A stretch of DNA of 64,000 bases from Gautieria morchelliformis (GCA_015179125.1 WHVA01000340.1:1-64000); one strand, 5' to 3'. Numbered from the stretch's first letter, positions 41,554 through 53,419 are shown. Program-made: numbers and translations. The notes: generated from the sequence alone by a model not told the origin.

Positions 41554-42438
41554 ATGAGTAGAGACGACCAACGGATCCAAAATTTGAGAATCAGACAACA
41601 AAACGTAAACAAGTCACTCACTGCAACGGCGGAAATGCCAGCTAAGTGCTCGCCTGATCACTACAATATCCTCGCAATTCAAGAACCATACGTTGACTTT
41701 CTGGGAAATTCTAGGGCTACACATAGCTGGCACTCAGTATACCCGAAGACACACTATCAGAACAGAGGGGCAAGAACAAGATCAATGATATTGATAAACA
41801 AAAAGATCGCGACAAGTGCATGGGGGGCGATGGAGGTGGGATGGCCGGACGTCACAGTGATAAAAATCAAGACAAACATGGGTAATGTCCTAATCTACAA
41901 CATATATGCAGACTGTACACAATCGGATAGCATAAGGGCCGTGTGAAAACACATACAAGAAAAAGCGGTGGAAGGAGCCACACAGGGATGGGAAACAGAA
42001 GGAATGCTATGGCTAGGGGATTTCAACAGGCACCATCCGTTATGGGACCAGCTACACAACTCGCATCTGTTCACCAGGGCCAACCTCAACGAGGCACAAG
42101 TATTGCTGGATGCCATAGCAGAGCACGGGATGCATATGGCGCTACCTAAAGGAGTGCCGACACTCAAAGCAATGGCCACAGGAAACCATACCTGAACAGA
42201 TAACGTGTTCACTTCACCTTCACTAGTAGAGAGGCTAATCAGTTGTACGACAGTGCCAGAAGAACGACCGCCAAAAAGCGACCATTACCCCATAGACACC
42301 AAAATAGACCTCACAGTTGAGACCATCACACACAGCCCAAAACACAACTACAGGCAGGTGGATTGGAAAACATACAACAAGGCACTAGAAATGAGGCTGG
42401 GACAGGTCATAGAAGATCCAAACCCGATAGATCAGTGA
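41554..42438 (+). pseudogene. LINE endonuclease domain
   Basis: Endonuclease/exonuclease/phosphatase fold: RIRQQNVNKSLTA, YNILAIQEPYVDF (catalytic Glu), SMILINKKI, VLIYNIYADC, MLWLGDFNRHHPLWD (catalytic Asp/Asn), LLDAIAEHGMHMALPKGVPT and KSDHYPIDTKIDL (SDH motif). All parts are in one frame with stops at 41,944, 42,193 and 42,436. The enzyme nicks target DNA to prime reverse transcription. Catalytic residues are intact apart from the stops. Confidence 0.8.
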
Positions 42439-42525
42439 CAGTTCCATCTCCATCTAGAAGCGCTCATCACAGCTATCCAAGACACCACAGAAGAGCTGGT
42501 ACTGAAGAGCAAACACACGCTGTAT

Positions 42526-44157
42526 GTGAAATGCTGGTGGTCGCTCCAACTGACTCAAAAGAGGAACGAAACGAGGCGCTTGGGGAGAAGGGTGTACGCA
42601 CAGAGAAACGACCCGACACACTCCTCACATGAAGAGTACAGACACACCAGAAACAGCTATGCCGAAGCAATAGAGGGATCAAAGAAAGAGCACTGGGCCG
42701 ATTTCCTCGCGAGCATTGACCAAAAAATGGTGGATGGCGCACAGGTACGCCTCGGCGGGTATATCAGATGGAGGGCTGGCAAGGGCGCCGACGATGGTAG
42801 TGCAAAGGGAGAACGGCATGAGAGAGGTGGTGGAGACAAATGAACAGAAGGCGAACATGCTGTTCAACACGTTCTTTCCTAAAGCAAGAGACGGAATAGA
42901 ACAGATCCCAACGGATTATGAGTACCCGCCACTGGCATTCGAATACCAGCCAGTAACTGACGGGCAGATATGAAGAGCAGTAGATAGGCTCAATCGGTTC
43001 AAAGCGCCTGGAGAAAGTGGTATCCGAAACGAACTTATAAAGCAGTGTATTGACGTTCTCATACCCTACATGGGCCCCCTCTTCCGAGCGACATTCGACC
43101 TCGAGGTATACCCAGCCAAGTGGAGAGATTCCATCACCAAAGTCCTGTGAAACCTAGGGAAAGCCAACTACACGGTCTCAGGCGCATACAGACCTATAGC
43201 TTTGCTCAACACAATAGGCAAGGTACTGTCAGCGTGCGTAGCAGAAGACATTGGGAAGATGGCAGAAAAACACCGGCTGTTGCCCGATAACCACTTCGGA
43301 TGTAGACCGGGCAGGACAACAACCGTCACCTACACCACGTGGTAGGACAAGCAAAGGACGCTTGGAGGAGAGGGAAGGTGCTGGGGATATTGTATCTGGA
43401 CATAAAGGGGGCTTTCCCTAGCATCGTATTAGAAAGACTGGCTCATAATATGCGTAGGAGAGGAATACCGTGCGAGTACACGGACTGGATACACAGGAAG
43501 GTCCAAAACAGGCTCACAGTTGTCAGCCTGGATGACTATACGTCAGCGACCAGACCCATAGAGCAGGGCATGGACCAGGGCTTCCCCCTCTCAGTGATCG
43601 CGTACCAGTTCTATAATGTGGATCTGCTCGACATTGCGCAGAGCAAAAGGGGAGAGGGCTGTGTGGGGTTCATAGATGACACGACCCTAACAGCAGAAGG
43701 GAAGGACCTACCAGAGGCATTCAGAAAGTTGACAGATATGATGGAAACGCCGGGGGGAGCATACGACTGGGCGGAGCAGCATCAATGCCAGTTCGCGGTG
43801 GAGAAATTCGGGCTGATGGGGCTCACCAGAAGAAGAGAAAAAGACCCAGTGAGACCGAGGAAAACCAAGCCGACGATGAGACCATCAATAAAAATAGGGA
43901 GACACGTAGTGTGGCCCACAGTGACTCACAAATTCCTGGGGGTGATAATGGACCAGGAACTGAGGTTCAAAGAACACGTCAACTACGCTCTGAAGAAAGG
44001 GGAAGTATATGTAGGGAAATACAAAATGCTAGCGAAACCGTCAAGGGGAATACTAGCTAAGTACATGCGGACATACTATCTAACAGTCACGATCCCGAGA
44101 ATGTTATATGCCGCTGATGCTTCCTCACGCCAGCGACGAACAGGGCCAAAGGTATGA
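42526..44157 (+). pseudogene. LINE reverse transcriptase
   Basis: Connector (AQRNDPTHSSHEEYRHTRNS) then a frame change near 42,780, MREVVETNEQKANMLFNTFF, DRLNRFKAPGESGIRNELIK, SGAYRPIALLNTIGKVLSA, HFGCRPGRTTTVT, frame change near 43,330, LGILYLDIKGAFPSIVLERL (first Asp), GMDQGFPLSVIAYQFYN and catalytic CVGFIDDTTLTAEG at 43,669-43,680. The thumb (THKFLGVIMDQELRFKEHV) is intact. Stops at about 42,971, 43,148 and 43,343. The last 820 bp are open. Confidence 0.85.
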
Positions 44158-45110
44158 AGGGCTTCGTGAACAAACTAGCCAGAATCCAGGACAAGTCACG
44201 CTAGACATCATGGGAGCACTTAGAACCACGGCCACTGACACACTTGACGCGCACGCTGATCTCCTGCTGTTCCCACTGCTAGTGACCAAGATAGTACACA
44301 GAGCTGCAGTACGGCTAGCGTGCCTGCCTCAGAGTCATCCGCTAGCAGAGAGGACGAGGAGAGCAGCTAGGAGGTATGTCAAGCGCCACAGATCCCCTCT
44401 CCATGAGATGATGCACGCGTTCGAGCTAAGATGAGGAGGTGAAGAAGGCGGCGAGTGGAGAGACCAGTGAGGAGAGGGACATACCGATCGAGTGCTGGGG
44501 AACGCTGCCAGTGAGCAGAGTGGCAGAGATCCAGTGACATAACACCAGCCTGAAGCAGCAAGCGAGGGAAATTTTCGCTAAGTCACCTAGAGCTATGCGA
44601 GCACATGAAATTGACCCCACTATGCCGTCGGCAGCTTTTGCGAAAATTACGAGGAACATACTGCGTAAATAGGCCTGCCTGCTCGTGCAGCTGAGGACAG
44701 GACACATACCGTTAAACAAATACCTATATAAGATAGGAAAAGCGGAATCGCCCCTGTGTCCAGCATGCAGGAACGCACAGGAGACAGTACAGCACGATCT
44801 GTTCCACTGCCAGGCATACAAGAAGCAGAGGAAGAGGCTGGAGAGCAAACTGAAAAGAGGCGCGAGATCCCTAAGGACGCTGTTGGGAGGACACAAAGCG
44901 TTGGAGCATCTATTCGGGTATATACAGGACATGAAACAGTTCGAGAACCAGTATGGAGACGTCACATTACCACCAGCGAAAGAGGACAATGGAAGAAGAG
45001 CAGGCGGAAGACAGCGCAGAGAGAAGAGGCGCTAACCACACACCTCGCCCACAAAGGCACGGACACGCTCAGGGCCATGCCCCTCGAGCATAAGCAGAGA
45101 ATAGAGGTTT
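44158..45110 (+). pseudogene. LINE C-terminal region with CCHC-type zinc motif
   Basis: DAHADLLLFPLLVTKIVHRA and RLACLPQSHPLAERTRRAAR continue the polyprotein; decayed sequence follows to 44,690. Then LRTGHIPLNKYLYKIGKAES, LCPACRNAQETVQHDLFHC (Cys-Cys-His-Cys, 44,758-44,811) and GGHKALEHLFGYIQDMKQFE. The same module is preserved in the minus-strand copy at 47.5 kb. Several stops are present. Confidence 0.75.
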
Positions 45111-45202
45111 AAAGGAGAGAGGGAGAAAACACAAGAAAGTAAATGTACATACCGTCTTACATAGGGTGCTGCCCCAAAAGACGTAAAATGGGAAAAAAAA
45201 AA

Positions 45203-46743
45203 TCTTTTTATAAAAATCGTCGATGGGTGGACAGATCCGTGGATGGTTGGACAAATCATCAGACGATGGATAAGCAAAATGCCTGTGTGCGCTGGGATGC
45301 AATGGTGCTGGTCATGCTGTCAACGACTTTCTTCGGAAGACAAGAGAAGACGCAGGCGCAAGAGTGTGGTACACAGTAAGGCGTCTGAAGCAGCAGAGAC
45401 TGCGAGGGGTGGGTGATTCGAAAAGGGGGTTACATGATAGTCCTACAAGAAAACTTGAAGTGCTTGAGTAATAGCGTAGCAGCTTGTCCGTGGTCCAGCA
45501 CGATGTGCTATCGTTGTGCTTTCGTTAGTGTGCTGTCAGAACGTTGATTTGCGCGGGTTGGTCTATATTATGTAGATGTTATAGCATCTGTTCGAGTGCC
45601 CGCTAGTAAGGCGTAACTCATGTGGAAGCTGGTGCGCATATGTGACGGGAGGAGGTGGGTCGTGGACTCGTAATGCGTCTGAGGGTACATAGGTGGATGC
45701 GAGTACGAGTACGACCGTCGACATCTCTGTGGACATTACGGCAGGGTAGTCAGATATGTACTGTGACTCCGCGGTCCTGTAAATTTTTGGTGGCTGGGTG
45801 AATGTGGCCCACACGTAGCAGTGTCTCCGAGTTATTTATGCTCTCCTCATTCTCCGTGACTTCTCACTTTCCTTTTCCAAGGGTTTCGGACACAAGTACT
45901 GTAGAAAAAAATGGCGCTGTAAAATTTTATACAAGTCTAAGCAAGGCAAGGTCTGAGCCATATTGGGTGTGTCACGCATCACGTGGACCCTTGAGCCATT
46001 GTCCCGGTGGAAGTTCCATGTCACACAAATATCGTTGAGCCATTGGTCATGTGGCTACAGTACCATTTCCTCCGTTCCCATCGCCACCAGCAAGCCTCGC
46101 ATCGCTCGCATACCTCTGCCAGTGCCACCATGTCGAGTAGCAAGTCTCGCCACGTATGAACTGCGTGTGTCTCAGCCCTTGATGCTGGAAGCTTACAGCT
46201 GTATTCATCCATCCATTCATCGGTGGTCTTTACTATGTCATGGCACGTTTTATGCTTCTCTGGCAATCTGCTCTACACAATAAACTTCCTACTCGGACCT
46301 GGATTAGATAGAAAGGACACATGCCCAGCGTATCGACTGTCATAGCACACATACCTGCAGTTTTCTGATGCGTGACGCTCTCCCTGACTCGTTGGATGTT
46401 CGCCTATTTTCCACTCTCCTACCCCTTCCCACATCAACCAACTCACTCTATCATGGATTTTACCCCATCACCTGCTGTCCCCGGCAAGCCGGCTACCTGT
46501 ACTCTCTCTCCTCCAATCATTTAACAAACCGGCCTTCCAATTATAAGACTGCATAGTCACACTCCTTCTCAGCTAATGAGTTACTTGGACTCAGCTCTGT
46601 CCTTCAGTAGCTGCTGAGTGTTTTGCTGTTAGGCTCGCACAGCATGTTTGCATCCCTAGACCACATCCTCATACCCTGCAGCAGACACCCACACGATCCC
46701 CGCATGTCACCCTCCCATACGAGATATCTTCCAGATTGGTGGG
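45203..46743. other. Intergenic region, no supportable gene
   Basis: Small open frames only, with no recognisable domain, repeat or RNA. The sequence is of ordinary complexity. It separates two LINE copies in opposite orientation. Confidence 0.4.
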
Positions 46744-47025
46744 TTGATGAGGCTGTACGGTAAAGACTTGCAGGCGTGTAAGCTCGGTCTGGTTTGTGGC
46801 GCCAAGGGAACTGTGATTCTGGAGTGGTACGTTGGTAAGGGTGAAGCCATCTCTAAGCGTGAAGCCTTGTATTTGTTGTCTTTGGACAATGCATATCCAC
46901 ATGTCCAAGTGCAACGCCTTGCGCCCACACACCCGCTCATCCCGGATATGATAAATCTTTCATGGATGACGAGGTGGTGTGGCATCGACTTAATTTGCGA
47001 CACTCCCTTTTCCACACCATCCTGA
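46744..47025 (+). CDS. Small unassigned ORF (93 codons)
   Basis: MMRLYGKDLQACKLGLVCGA, then ILEWYVGKGEAISKREALYL, an open frame with plausible amino-acid composition. I recognise no family. The opposite strand is also open over most of the stretch, so coding strand and reality are uncertain. It may be a fragment of a larger lost gene. Confidence 0.2.
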   Translation: MMRLYGKDLQACKLGLVCGAKGTVILEWYVGKGEAISKREALYLLSLDNAYPHVQVQRLAPTHPLIPDMINLSWMTRWCGIDLICDTPFSTPS

Positions 47026-47240
47026 ATCTCGTATCTCAACACATGAAGCTAGCTATAATTCTCCTGGTGCAGGTGTCACAAGGCTGGCTGATCCACCATA
47101 TGTACTGCCGGGTGCTTTGAATATTATGAACGCTAAGCACATTAATGGTACTTACTGTAATTAGCCTAGTCCAGAGAATGTCAGACACTACGCACCATCC
47201 ATGCACGTGATCGCCGTGGTCCATGCTGTCGTCTCTGATG

Positions 47241-47781
47241 TTTTTTTTTTTTTTTTTTTGTATCCAATTTTACGTCTATTGGGGAATTGCCCTATGCTAG
47301 ACGGTCAATACATTGGTTCAGACTAACTGTGGCACCTTCTCCCCTTTCGCCCTCTATCTCTGCTTCTGCTCACTGGGCTAGGCCCTGAGCGTGTCCATGC
47401 CGATGTGGGCGAGGTGAGTCTTGTGCTACTTGTAGCGCGTTGTCATGCCGTTTCCTCTTCACTTCATCTTGTCCTTCTGCATCTCCGGGAGTATCATGTT
47501 TCCGTAAGATGCTTCTAATCGCTGTGTGTCGTGGATGTATTTGAACAAGTATTTCATCGCTCTGGGCTTTCCGAGTACCGTTTTCACTGAGGCCGCACCC
47601 CTGCGCAATCCCTTCTCCATCTCTTTTCTCTGTGTCCTGTACGCTGGGCACCTGAATAGATAGTGGTGCACTGTTTCGTTTGCTCTCCTGCAAGCCGGGC
47701 ATGTCCGTGAGGTTGCTTTGCCGATTTTATGCAAGTGTTTGTTGAGCCCGATGTGCCCCGTTCTCAACTGTACTAGCAGGC
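47241..47781 (-). mobile_element. 5'-truncated LINE copy with poly(A) tail
   Basis: Minus-strand reading LRTGHIGLNKHLHKIGKATS, TCPACRRANETVHHYLFRC and LGKPRAMKYLFKYIHDTQRL matches the C-terminal end of the LINE at 44.7-45.0 kb. The copy ends in 19 A (T run at 47,241-47,259). It lacks everything upstream of the zinc region, as produced by incomplete reverse transcription or later truncation. The gypsy LTR starts immediately at 47,782, so the gypsy element may have cut the LINE. Confidence 0.8.
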
Positions 47782-48028
47782 TGTAAATAACCTAGGTATC
47801 ATACATGTATACTAGTTATTACATAATCCCAGTGGGCCCCTTAGGGACCCACTGTATAGTTTATGCGTGGGAACCGGTCAGCAGTTCCCATCGCATCTTA
47901 CCCTTACACTGTCACTACGTAGCATCAGAATACCACACATTGGTCAAGTTCTGCCGTGCTCTTGTGACTCAAGGCTTAAGATAGACATATTTACACCTTT
48001 TTGAACTATCCTGCGGTTGATCGCCACA
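47782..48028 (+). repeat. Gypsy-2 5' LTR (3' limit tentative)
   Basis: Starts TGTAAATAACCTAGGTATCA. A near-palindrome CAGTGGGCCCCTTAGGGACC lies at 47,828-47,855. The first CA followed by TGG, as expected for an LTR end and primer-binding site, is at 48,027-48,031 (CCACATGGCC). No second LTR is in the window, so the 3' limit is an estimate. Confidence 0.55.
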
Positions 48029-48175
48029 TGGCCAACCGATTGTGGATTCGAAGCAATCTTGAAAAAGATCGCTACGTCGACGACTAAACATCGTTGAGAC
48101 CCTCCAGTAGACCTTCTACTGTCGGCTGCGAGCATGATGATTCCATGCAGTCGAAGATGGACATGAGCGACGAGC

Positions 48176-49402
48176 TTGCGGTCCACACCACTGGCGCAGC
48201 CCAGCGACACGACGGCTGATGCTACCCTGGACCAAGAGCCCAGGACGCTAGAAGATGGAGAGATCGTAGATCTCACCGCCCTCGTCCCCCCAATGGAGGA
48301 TGAGGAAAATCCCGACCATATCTCGTCGAGCGTGGTTGAGGAAGAGACGACGCCAGGAAACAAGCTGGCGCTGCCCCCCAATCCCCTCTGCCCAGAGACA
48401 AAGGAAAGGGCAGAGAAGTCTCGCCGTCGTCAGACGGCAGAGCATCAACGTCAAGGCGGGCACAAAGCCACGACTCGAGCCACCGCTCACGAAGTAGAGC
48501 GATGAAGATCGTCCCCGAAGGGGGACGACGGCAAAAAAGGCGAGCCCCAGACGATGGGCAGGGCTCGGAATACTCGAGCTCAAGTCGCAAGAGCTCAAGA
48601 GCTCATGCCATCGACAACGAGATGGCAGAGGCCCTGAACAAGCAGGTGCAGGATGCGTTGCACTGGAGCACACAAGCACGATCAGCTAGCATCGCAGCTT
48701 GACAACGTTGCCTCCGCCATAATGGTAATCGGGAAGGAACTCCACCAGGCGGAAGAGATCAGGCTGCAGGATGCAGCCACGCTGGAGAACGTCCAGACGG
48801 CCCTCCGCCCACGGGGGAAACGCGACACAACACGTCCGAGCTCGCGACAGTCCGCAGCTAATGAACGCGGTCACGATGCGGAAGACCCGCGACGAAAGGA
48901 GCAGGACAAGCAGCGAATGCCGCCGCCAGCCGTCCCGGTCTAACAGGACGTGAGGTTCAGGAATGAACCTCAGGAGCAACCGGCTGCCCCAACGGACAGC
49001 CGCAAGACAATCCAACAGATCGTCAGGGAACAGGTCGCCTCAGAGGCTGACTCTGAAACGACAACCGAGAGTCTAGAGCTCGAAGTCGCACACTGGCAGC
49101 GTAAAGAGGCCGCAGCCGCACGCCACCGTACGTGGTCCCTTGAGCTGCTAGCAAAGAATGCTGAGGAAGCAGTGGCCCAAAGCCACAACGCTCAGCAGCC
49201 AGACGAGCAGCTCACATGAGCCGTGCAGGACACATGACAGGCGTGGGCAGCCTACAACAGCAGGCTGCGGATCCGCAACGCGGGACTGACAGGGGACACC
49301 AGGCACAAAACACCCCCGGACTCGAGAGCACAAAATGCTCCCGATCCCGAGCCCGATCCGGGCCCGGGGCCCGTCAGGGCATACAACAGCCTGCCCTGTG
49401 CG
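48176..49402 (+). pseudogene. Gypsy-2 N-terminal Gag extension (charged, coiled-coil-like)
   Basis: Open segments in alternating frames: LEDGEIVDLTALVPPMEDEE, DNEMAEALNKQVQDALHWST, LDNVASAIMVIGKELHQAEE and EQVASEADSETTTESLELEV, AARHRTWSLELLAKNAEEAV. The composition (Ala, Glu, Gln, Arg with heptad-like Leu spacing) suggests helical or coiled-coil structure. At least two frame changes and stops at about 48,503, 48,700, 48,941 and 49,217 break it. It precedes the conserved Gag domain in the same element. Confidence 0.55.
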
Positions 49403-50723
49403 GTGTCACAGCCGCGCGAGCGGTCCATGGCCCCAATGGAAGGCCAGGGAATCCCGGATCAGGCTGACATCGTACCGCTAGAGCCGTACGATGGGATCAC
49501 ACGGATGATCCGTGTAGTGTTGGCAGACGCTGCGGACACAGACCCAGAGAAGTCTGTGCTAGCGAAAGCCGGCATGAAGCTGGCTCACCCCGAGCCATAC
49601 GCCGGGGGATCTGACCTTGAAGAGTTTGAGATCTTCGTCGCAGCCATCTTACGATGGCTGAAAATGAACTGCCTCCTAGAGCCAACCAGCATAGACATGC
49701 AGGTCAGCTACGTGGGCACTCACCTAACCAGCGAAGCCCAGGAATGGTTCCTTCAAAACGTAGAACGCTTCGATCGCCAGGTCTGCAGCTGGACTCTGGA
49801 AACAGTGATGCAGGGCCTTCAAAAAAGGTTCCTGCACACACTGACGTACCATCACGCATCGAATAAATTTGATGCGGTCATGCAGGGCATGAAGACCATT
49901 CAGGAGATGCTGAACGAGCTCACGAAACACGCGGCACGTATGATACAGCCGCCAGACAATTACACGTTCTGGGGACAGTTGGTGTCCGCGCTGCGCGAAA
50001 TGCTGCGCAATGAAGTCCTCAAAAAGGGCTACAACGCCGAGAGCAGCTCTTCAAGACGGCCCGAATGATAGAGGAAGCATCCCGATACAATATGGGGATG
50101 CGCCGCGCAGAGAGCGCAGCGTCAACGGCAAGCCGTTGACACAGACCGGCCTGACCAGGTCCAACCTGTTCTCGAGAAGTGGAGCAGTGCAGCGGCCACC
50201 GCCCCCACGCCCAGCACAAGCTGGATGCCCGCCTGAGGCTAAACAGCCTCAAGCGTCAGGATCGTCCCCACGACCTGCCCCACCAATGAAAGTGTTGGGC
50301 CGGCCTAACAATCGGCCCAGCGGCAACCAAAGCAGAACCACATGCTTTGAATGTGGCCAACCTGGCCACAAGAAAGCGGAGTGCCCCCAGCTTAGGTCCG
50401 GTATCAGGACAGTGGCCACGAGGCATGAAGAAGAGACTGAGGATCCGGAGACGGATCTCGGTCAAAATTCTCTCCATCAAATTGATGAAGAGGGGGAGGG
50501 TGATCCCCAACCCAACGACTCTCCAGATAACGGAGACGCACCCGCTGAAGAGTGGGATCCCGAGCCATCCCAATATTACGAATGGGACGAAGAGGCAGAG
50601 GACACCACCTACAGGTGCAGCACGATAAGATTCGCGCCAGAGGACGACGCCGCCACGAAAGTCATGGCGGCACGCACGTCGGTCACGCCAGACAAGGCAG
50701 CTGAGCCGTTGTATCACCACTGA
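49403..50723 (+). pseudogene. Gypsy-2 Gag with zinc knuckle
   Basis: Retrotransposon Gag domain: HPEPYAGGSDLEEFEIFVAA, RWLKMNCLLE, YVGTHLTSEAQEWFLQNVER, LETVMQGLQKRFLHTLTYHH, NELTKHAARMIQPPDNYTFW and LREMLRNEVLKKGYNAE. A frame change near 50,050 leads to a region with CCHC knuckle TTCFECGQPGHKKAECPQL near 50,340-50,390, then an acidic tail with DPEPSQYYEWDEEAED and MAARTSVTPDKAAEPLYHH. The domain order is typical of mushroom gypsy elements. The stop at 50,721 and the palindromic insertion at 50,784 separate it from protease. Confidence 0.85.
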
Positions 50724-50783
50724 AGCAAACATAGGACGCGGCCACCACGCCCGGGTAGTGAAAACCATACCCTCTCGGGGTAC

Positions 50784-51168
50784 CACTGGAGGCATATAAA
50801 AATTTTCTGGTCTGAAAAACTGTTCAAAAAACTGTAAAGATATTCCAAATTCTTTTAGTGTTTTTAATGTAAAATTTTTGTGTTTTTGTTAGAATTTGTT
50901 GAGCAAGAAAATTGTAAAAAAGTTCAAAGTTTTTTGCAGGGTTTTTTATGTCTTTTTATAAGTTTCTTTGTGAAAACACAAAGAAACCCATAAAAACCCC
51001 TGAAAAAAACTTTGAATTTTTTTACAATTTTCTTGCTCAACAAATTCTAATAAAAACACAAAATTTTATTATAGTTTTTTTATATAAAAAACACTAAAAA
51101 TATTTGGAAAATCATTACAGTTTTTTCAAAAGTTTTTCAGACAAGAAAACCTTTATATGCCTGCAGTG
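50784..51168. mobile_element. 385-bp palindromic CACTG...CAGTG MITE
   Basis: The whole element is one inverted repeat: arms 50,784-50,972 and 50,977-51,168 around AAAA (50,973-50,976), with GTTTCTTTGTG/CACAAAGAAAC at the centre. It begins CACTGGAGGCATATAAA and ends TTTATATGCCTGCAGTG, and TAC flanks it on both sides (50,781-50,783; 51,169-51,171). CACTG...CAGTG ends and a 3-bp duplication are the hallmarks of the CACTA superfamily. It is very A/T-rich and has no gene. Removing it with one TAC restores YWEINGVKAHC after GSENHTLS-like gag-pol sequence. Confidence 0.85.
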
Positions 51169-51171
51169 TAC

Positions 51172-51609
51172 TGGGAAATAAATGGTGTAAAAGCCCACTG
51201 CCTGTTAGATAGCGGCAGCGAAGGGGTACTACTATCCCCTGAATTTACGCGAGCTACAGGGATGAAGACATTCTCCCTGGAGCAGCCAATCACGCTGCAG
51301 CTAGCCTGCATAGGCAGCCGTTCCACGATCAACTATGGAACGAACACGACCATTAAATTTGGTCGTGAAACATACGATGAATATTTCGATGTAGCGAATG
51401 TCAAATATTACGACGCAGTCTTAGGGACACCGTTCCTAAGGAGATTTGGCATAACCCTGGACTTCTCGAGCCCAGGGACGATCCGCAAGGGGAACCAAGT
51501 AATCCCCACGGGCAAGGTCTCGTTCAACGATGATGGGTCGACGAATGAGGACAAGGGACCACGGGTGAGCAGGATCACCAAGGCGCCGAAGCCCAGCCTG
51601 GCTCATTGA
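51172..51609 (+). pseudogene. Gypsy-2 aspartic protease
   Basis: WEINGVKAHCLLDSGSEGVL holds the active-site DSG near 51,205. FTRATGMKTFSLEQPITLQL, NTTIKFGRETYDEYFDVANV and YYDAVLGTPFLRRFGITLDF follow, the typical retropepsin fold of gypsy elements in mushrooms, which cleaves the polyprotein. Fully open to a stop at 51,607. Its N-terminal join with Gag is broken by the palindromic element. Confidence 0.85.
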
Positions 51610-51639
51610 AGCCAGGAGGACAAGTTGCGGAACGACTCA

Positions 51640-52170
51640 TCCTCGAACTCACCCTACAATCGCAGGGAGAGGCGCTCTCACCTAACGGTGAAAGCGATGG
51701 GAAAAAGGAAGGCGGTTCCACCCGCCGCGGAACCTAATAGACGCACACAGCGCCTAATGGCTTCTAAGCCAACCACCACCATCATCCTCACGGATGATGA
51801 CCTTCCTCGCCTCCACGAGGAATGGATGGAATGGATCACTGACCTAGTCAGTGGGATTCCTCTATTCCATCCGAATGGAGTGTCTCGGCCACATCATCGA
51901 TGGCCAAGGGGTACATGCCCACAAGGATAAGATGCAATGCATCCGTGAGTGGCGTAGGCCGCGGATGTTCAATGACGTCCAGCGTTTCCTCGGGCTAGTA
52001 CAGTATCTGGCACATTACATGCCAGATGTTAGCGCATACGCCACCCTACTATCGGGCTGTGCACGTAACAACCGTCCATTCGAATGGACCCCACTACTGG
52101 ACAAATGCTGGCAAAGCATTAAGGCGTTGGCCTGTAAGGCCCCGATCCTGCGTCCAATAGATGCACAGTG
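51640..52170 (+). pseudogene. Gypsy-2 reverse transcriptase remnant (catalytic core deleted)
   Basis: N-terminal pol piece (EPNRRTQRLMASKPTTTIIL, then LHEEWMEWITDLVSGIPLF) jumps near 51,860 to the end of the palm and the connection: ECLGHIIDGQGVHAHKDKM, REWRRPRMFNDVQRFLGLVQ, YLAHYMPDVSAYATLLSG, FEWTPLLDKCWQSIKALACK, APILRPIDAQCP. The YxDD active site and most of the palm are missing. The sequence leaves gypsy homology at about 52,170; the next gypsy residues are found at 56,338-56,313 (minus strand) and 60,333 (plus strand). Confidence 0.8.
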
Positions 52171-53419
52171 CCCAATGATCTCGGTTGTGTCCATGCAGCC
52201 TCACAATTATAACAGCGAACTCGGAGTCAAACGATGGTATGTCTGGGAGAAAATAGGGCTGGACATCCACATACTTCGTGGAGATGAGGAATCCATCGAT
52301 GCCGCCGAGCCAAATGAGGGGAGTATGTTTGAGTGAAGCTACATAGTTGCCAGTCAGTATTTTCCTATCACTATCATATCTTGGTAGGCCGATCGGTCGC
52401 GCTTCGTTTTCAGTTGACTCCGGCCAGCTGTAATGTATTTACTCGTCCCTGAGCGAGTGAATCTTCATTGCTGACACATCCGGCGTTCTGTACGAGGGCC
52501 CCGGCGGTCGGCTGAGCATGACCCTTTTTAAACATGACAGGTTTAAATTTGACGCGAGGTTTTGTTCCCGAGGGCGACGGACGGGGACGGGGAGCACGAG
52601 CGCGAGTGTCGCCCGCAGAAGCAGCACAGCCTAGGAGGGACGAGGACTGTGCACCGGTGTGCCAGTCGCAGACGAGCAGGCACGCAGGCGGCTTGGGCCG
52701 CAGAGACGTCATTCTGAAGAACGACGACCCCCCGGGTGGTAGACGTGGCGGAGGGCGCGAGGGCCGAAGGGGGCGGGCGGCGGGTAAGCTGCACACACTG
52801 TCCGGGACGGCGAACGGCGTCGCGTCACATGACGCGTGCGTAGGCGCCCCAGACGCTGCTGCGGCGCAACATCTGACCCCCCTGTAGACCCCCGCCTGCT
52901 GCGGCGCCGGACATGCATCTCGGCCCCGCCCCGCCCGCCTCACTGGACGCGCGAACGTCGCACGCGGTGAACGGGCGGGTGGAGAAGTACTTTGAGGGCG
53001 CGGTGCAGACTTGCACGAGTGTGCGTGGGGAGGTGAGCCGGTGGGTGGGGCGGCAGATAGTGGGGCTGCATTGTGTGGACCTGGGAGTGGTATGGAAGGG
53101 GTGGGGGCCGAGGGGGAACGAGGAGTGCATGTGGTGCTGGCTGGGGCCTGCGCGGGAGGTGTTGGGACTCGCGCAGGGGCGAGATGCACGGCTAGACACG
53201 CTGGTGGATACGCCATGGTTTCCATGTAAGAATCTTTGTATACAGCATTATAAGTATGTAGAGTATTTTATTTTACTCTCTTATCCCCAGCCAACGATCT
53301 CAGAGATATTATTGTACAACCAAATACCAGTTGTGACTGTTATGTGACTACTCGCGTTTCATCTTCCTTCCACACCGCAATCTCTAGTCTACACCTGTAA
53401 CCTGGACGATTCGCACACC
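52171..53419. other. GC-rich interior of DNA transposon, unassigned
   Basis: Inferred to be interior of the TNP2 transposon displaced by inversion. 52,500-53,230 is strongly GC-rich and open in several frames on both strands. The plus ORF 52,913-53,347 (MHLGPAPPASLDARTSHAVN, then GWGPRGNEECMWCWLG) has balanced composition but no recognisable domain. The minus-strand Pro/Ala/Ser-rich frames look like shadows. Possible cargo. Confidence 0.35.

Larger units (their letters stand above)
41213..45202 (+). mobile_element. LINE (non-LTR retrotransposon), degenerate long copy
   Basis: Contains apurinic endonuclease, reverse transcriptase and a C-terminal zinc region, ending in GACGTAAAATGGG plus ten A (45,193-45,202). 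A second copy on the minus strand at 47,241-47,781 ends with a nearly identical GACGTAAAATTGG and a 19-nt A tail, which fixes the 3' end. The 5' limit is a guess; 41,213-41,550 is a charged Arg/Glu/Gly-rich open stretch that may be the end of ORF1. Multiple stops and at least three frame changes make it inactive. Confidence 0.75.

Noticed and set aside
45203-46743. Several 60-106 codon frames
   Set aside because: Random-looking composition and no splice or domain evidence.
50010-50252. Minus-strand frames opposite Gypsy-2 gag
   Set aside because: Shadows of the plus-strand Gag, which has clear Gag and zinc knuckle motifs.
52410-53225. 271-codon Pro/Ala-rich minus-strand frame
   Set aside because: GC-rich DNA open in several frames on both strands; no motif supports this one.
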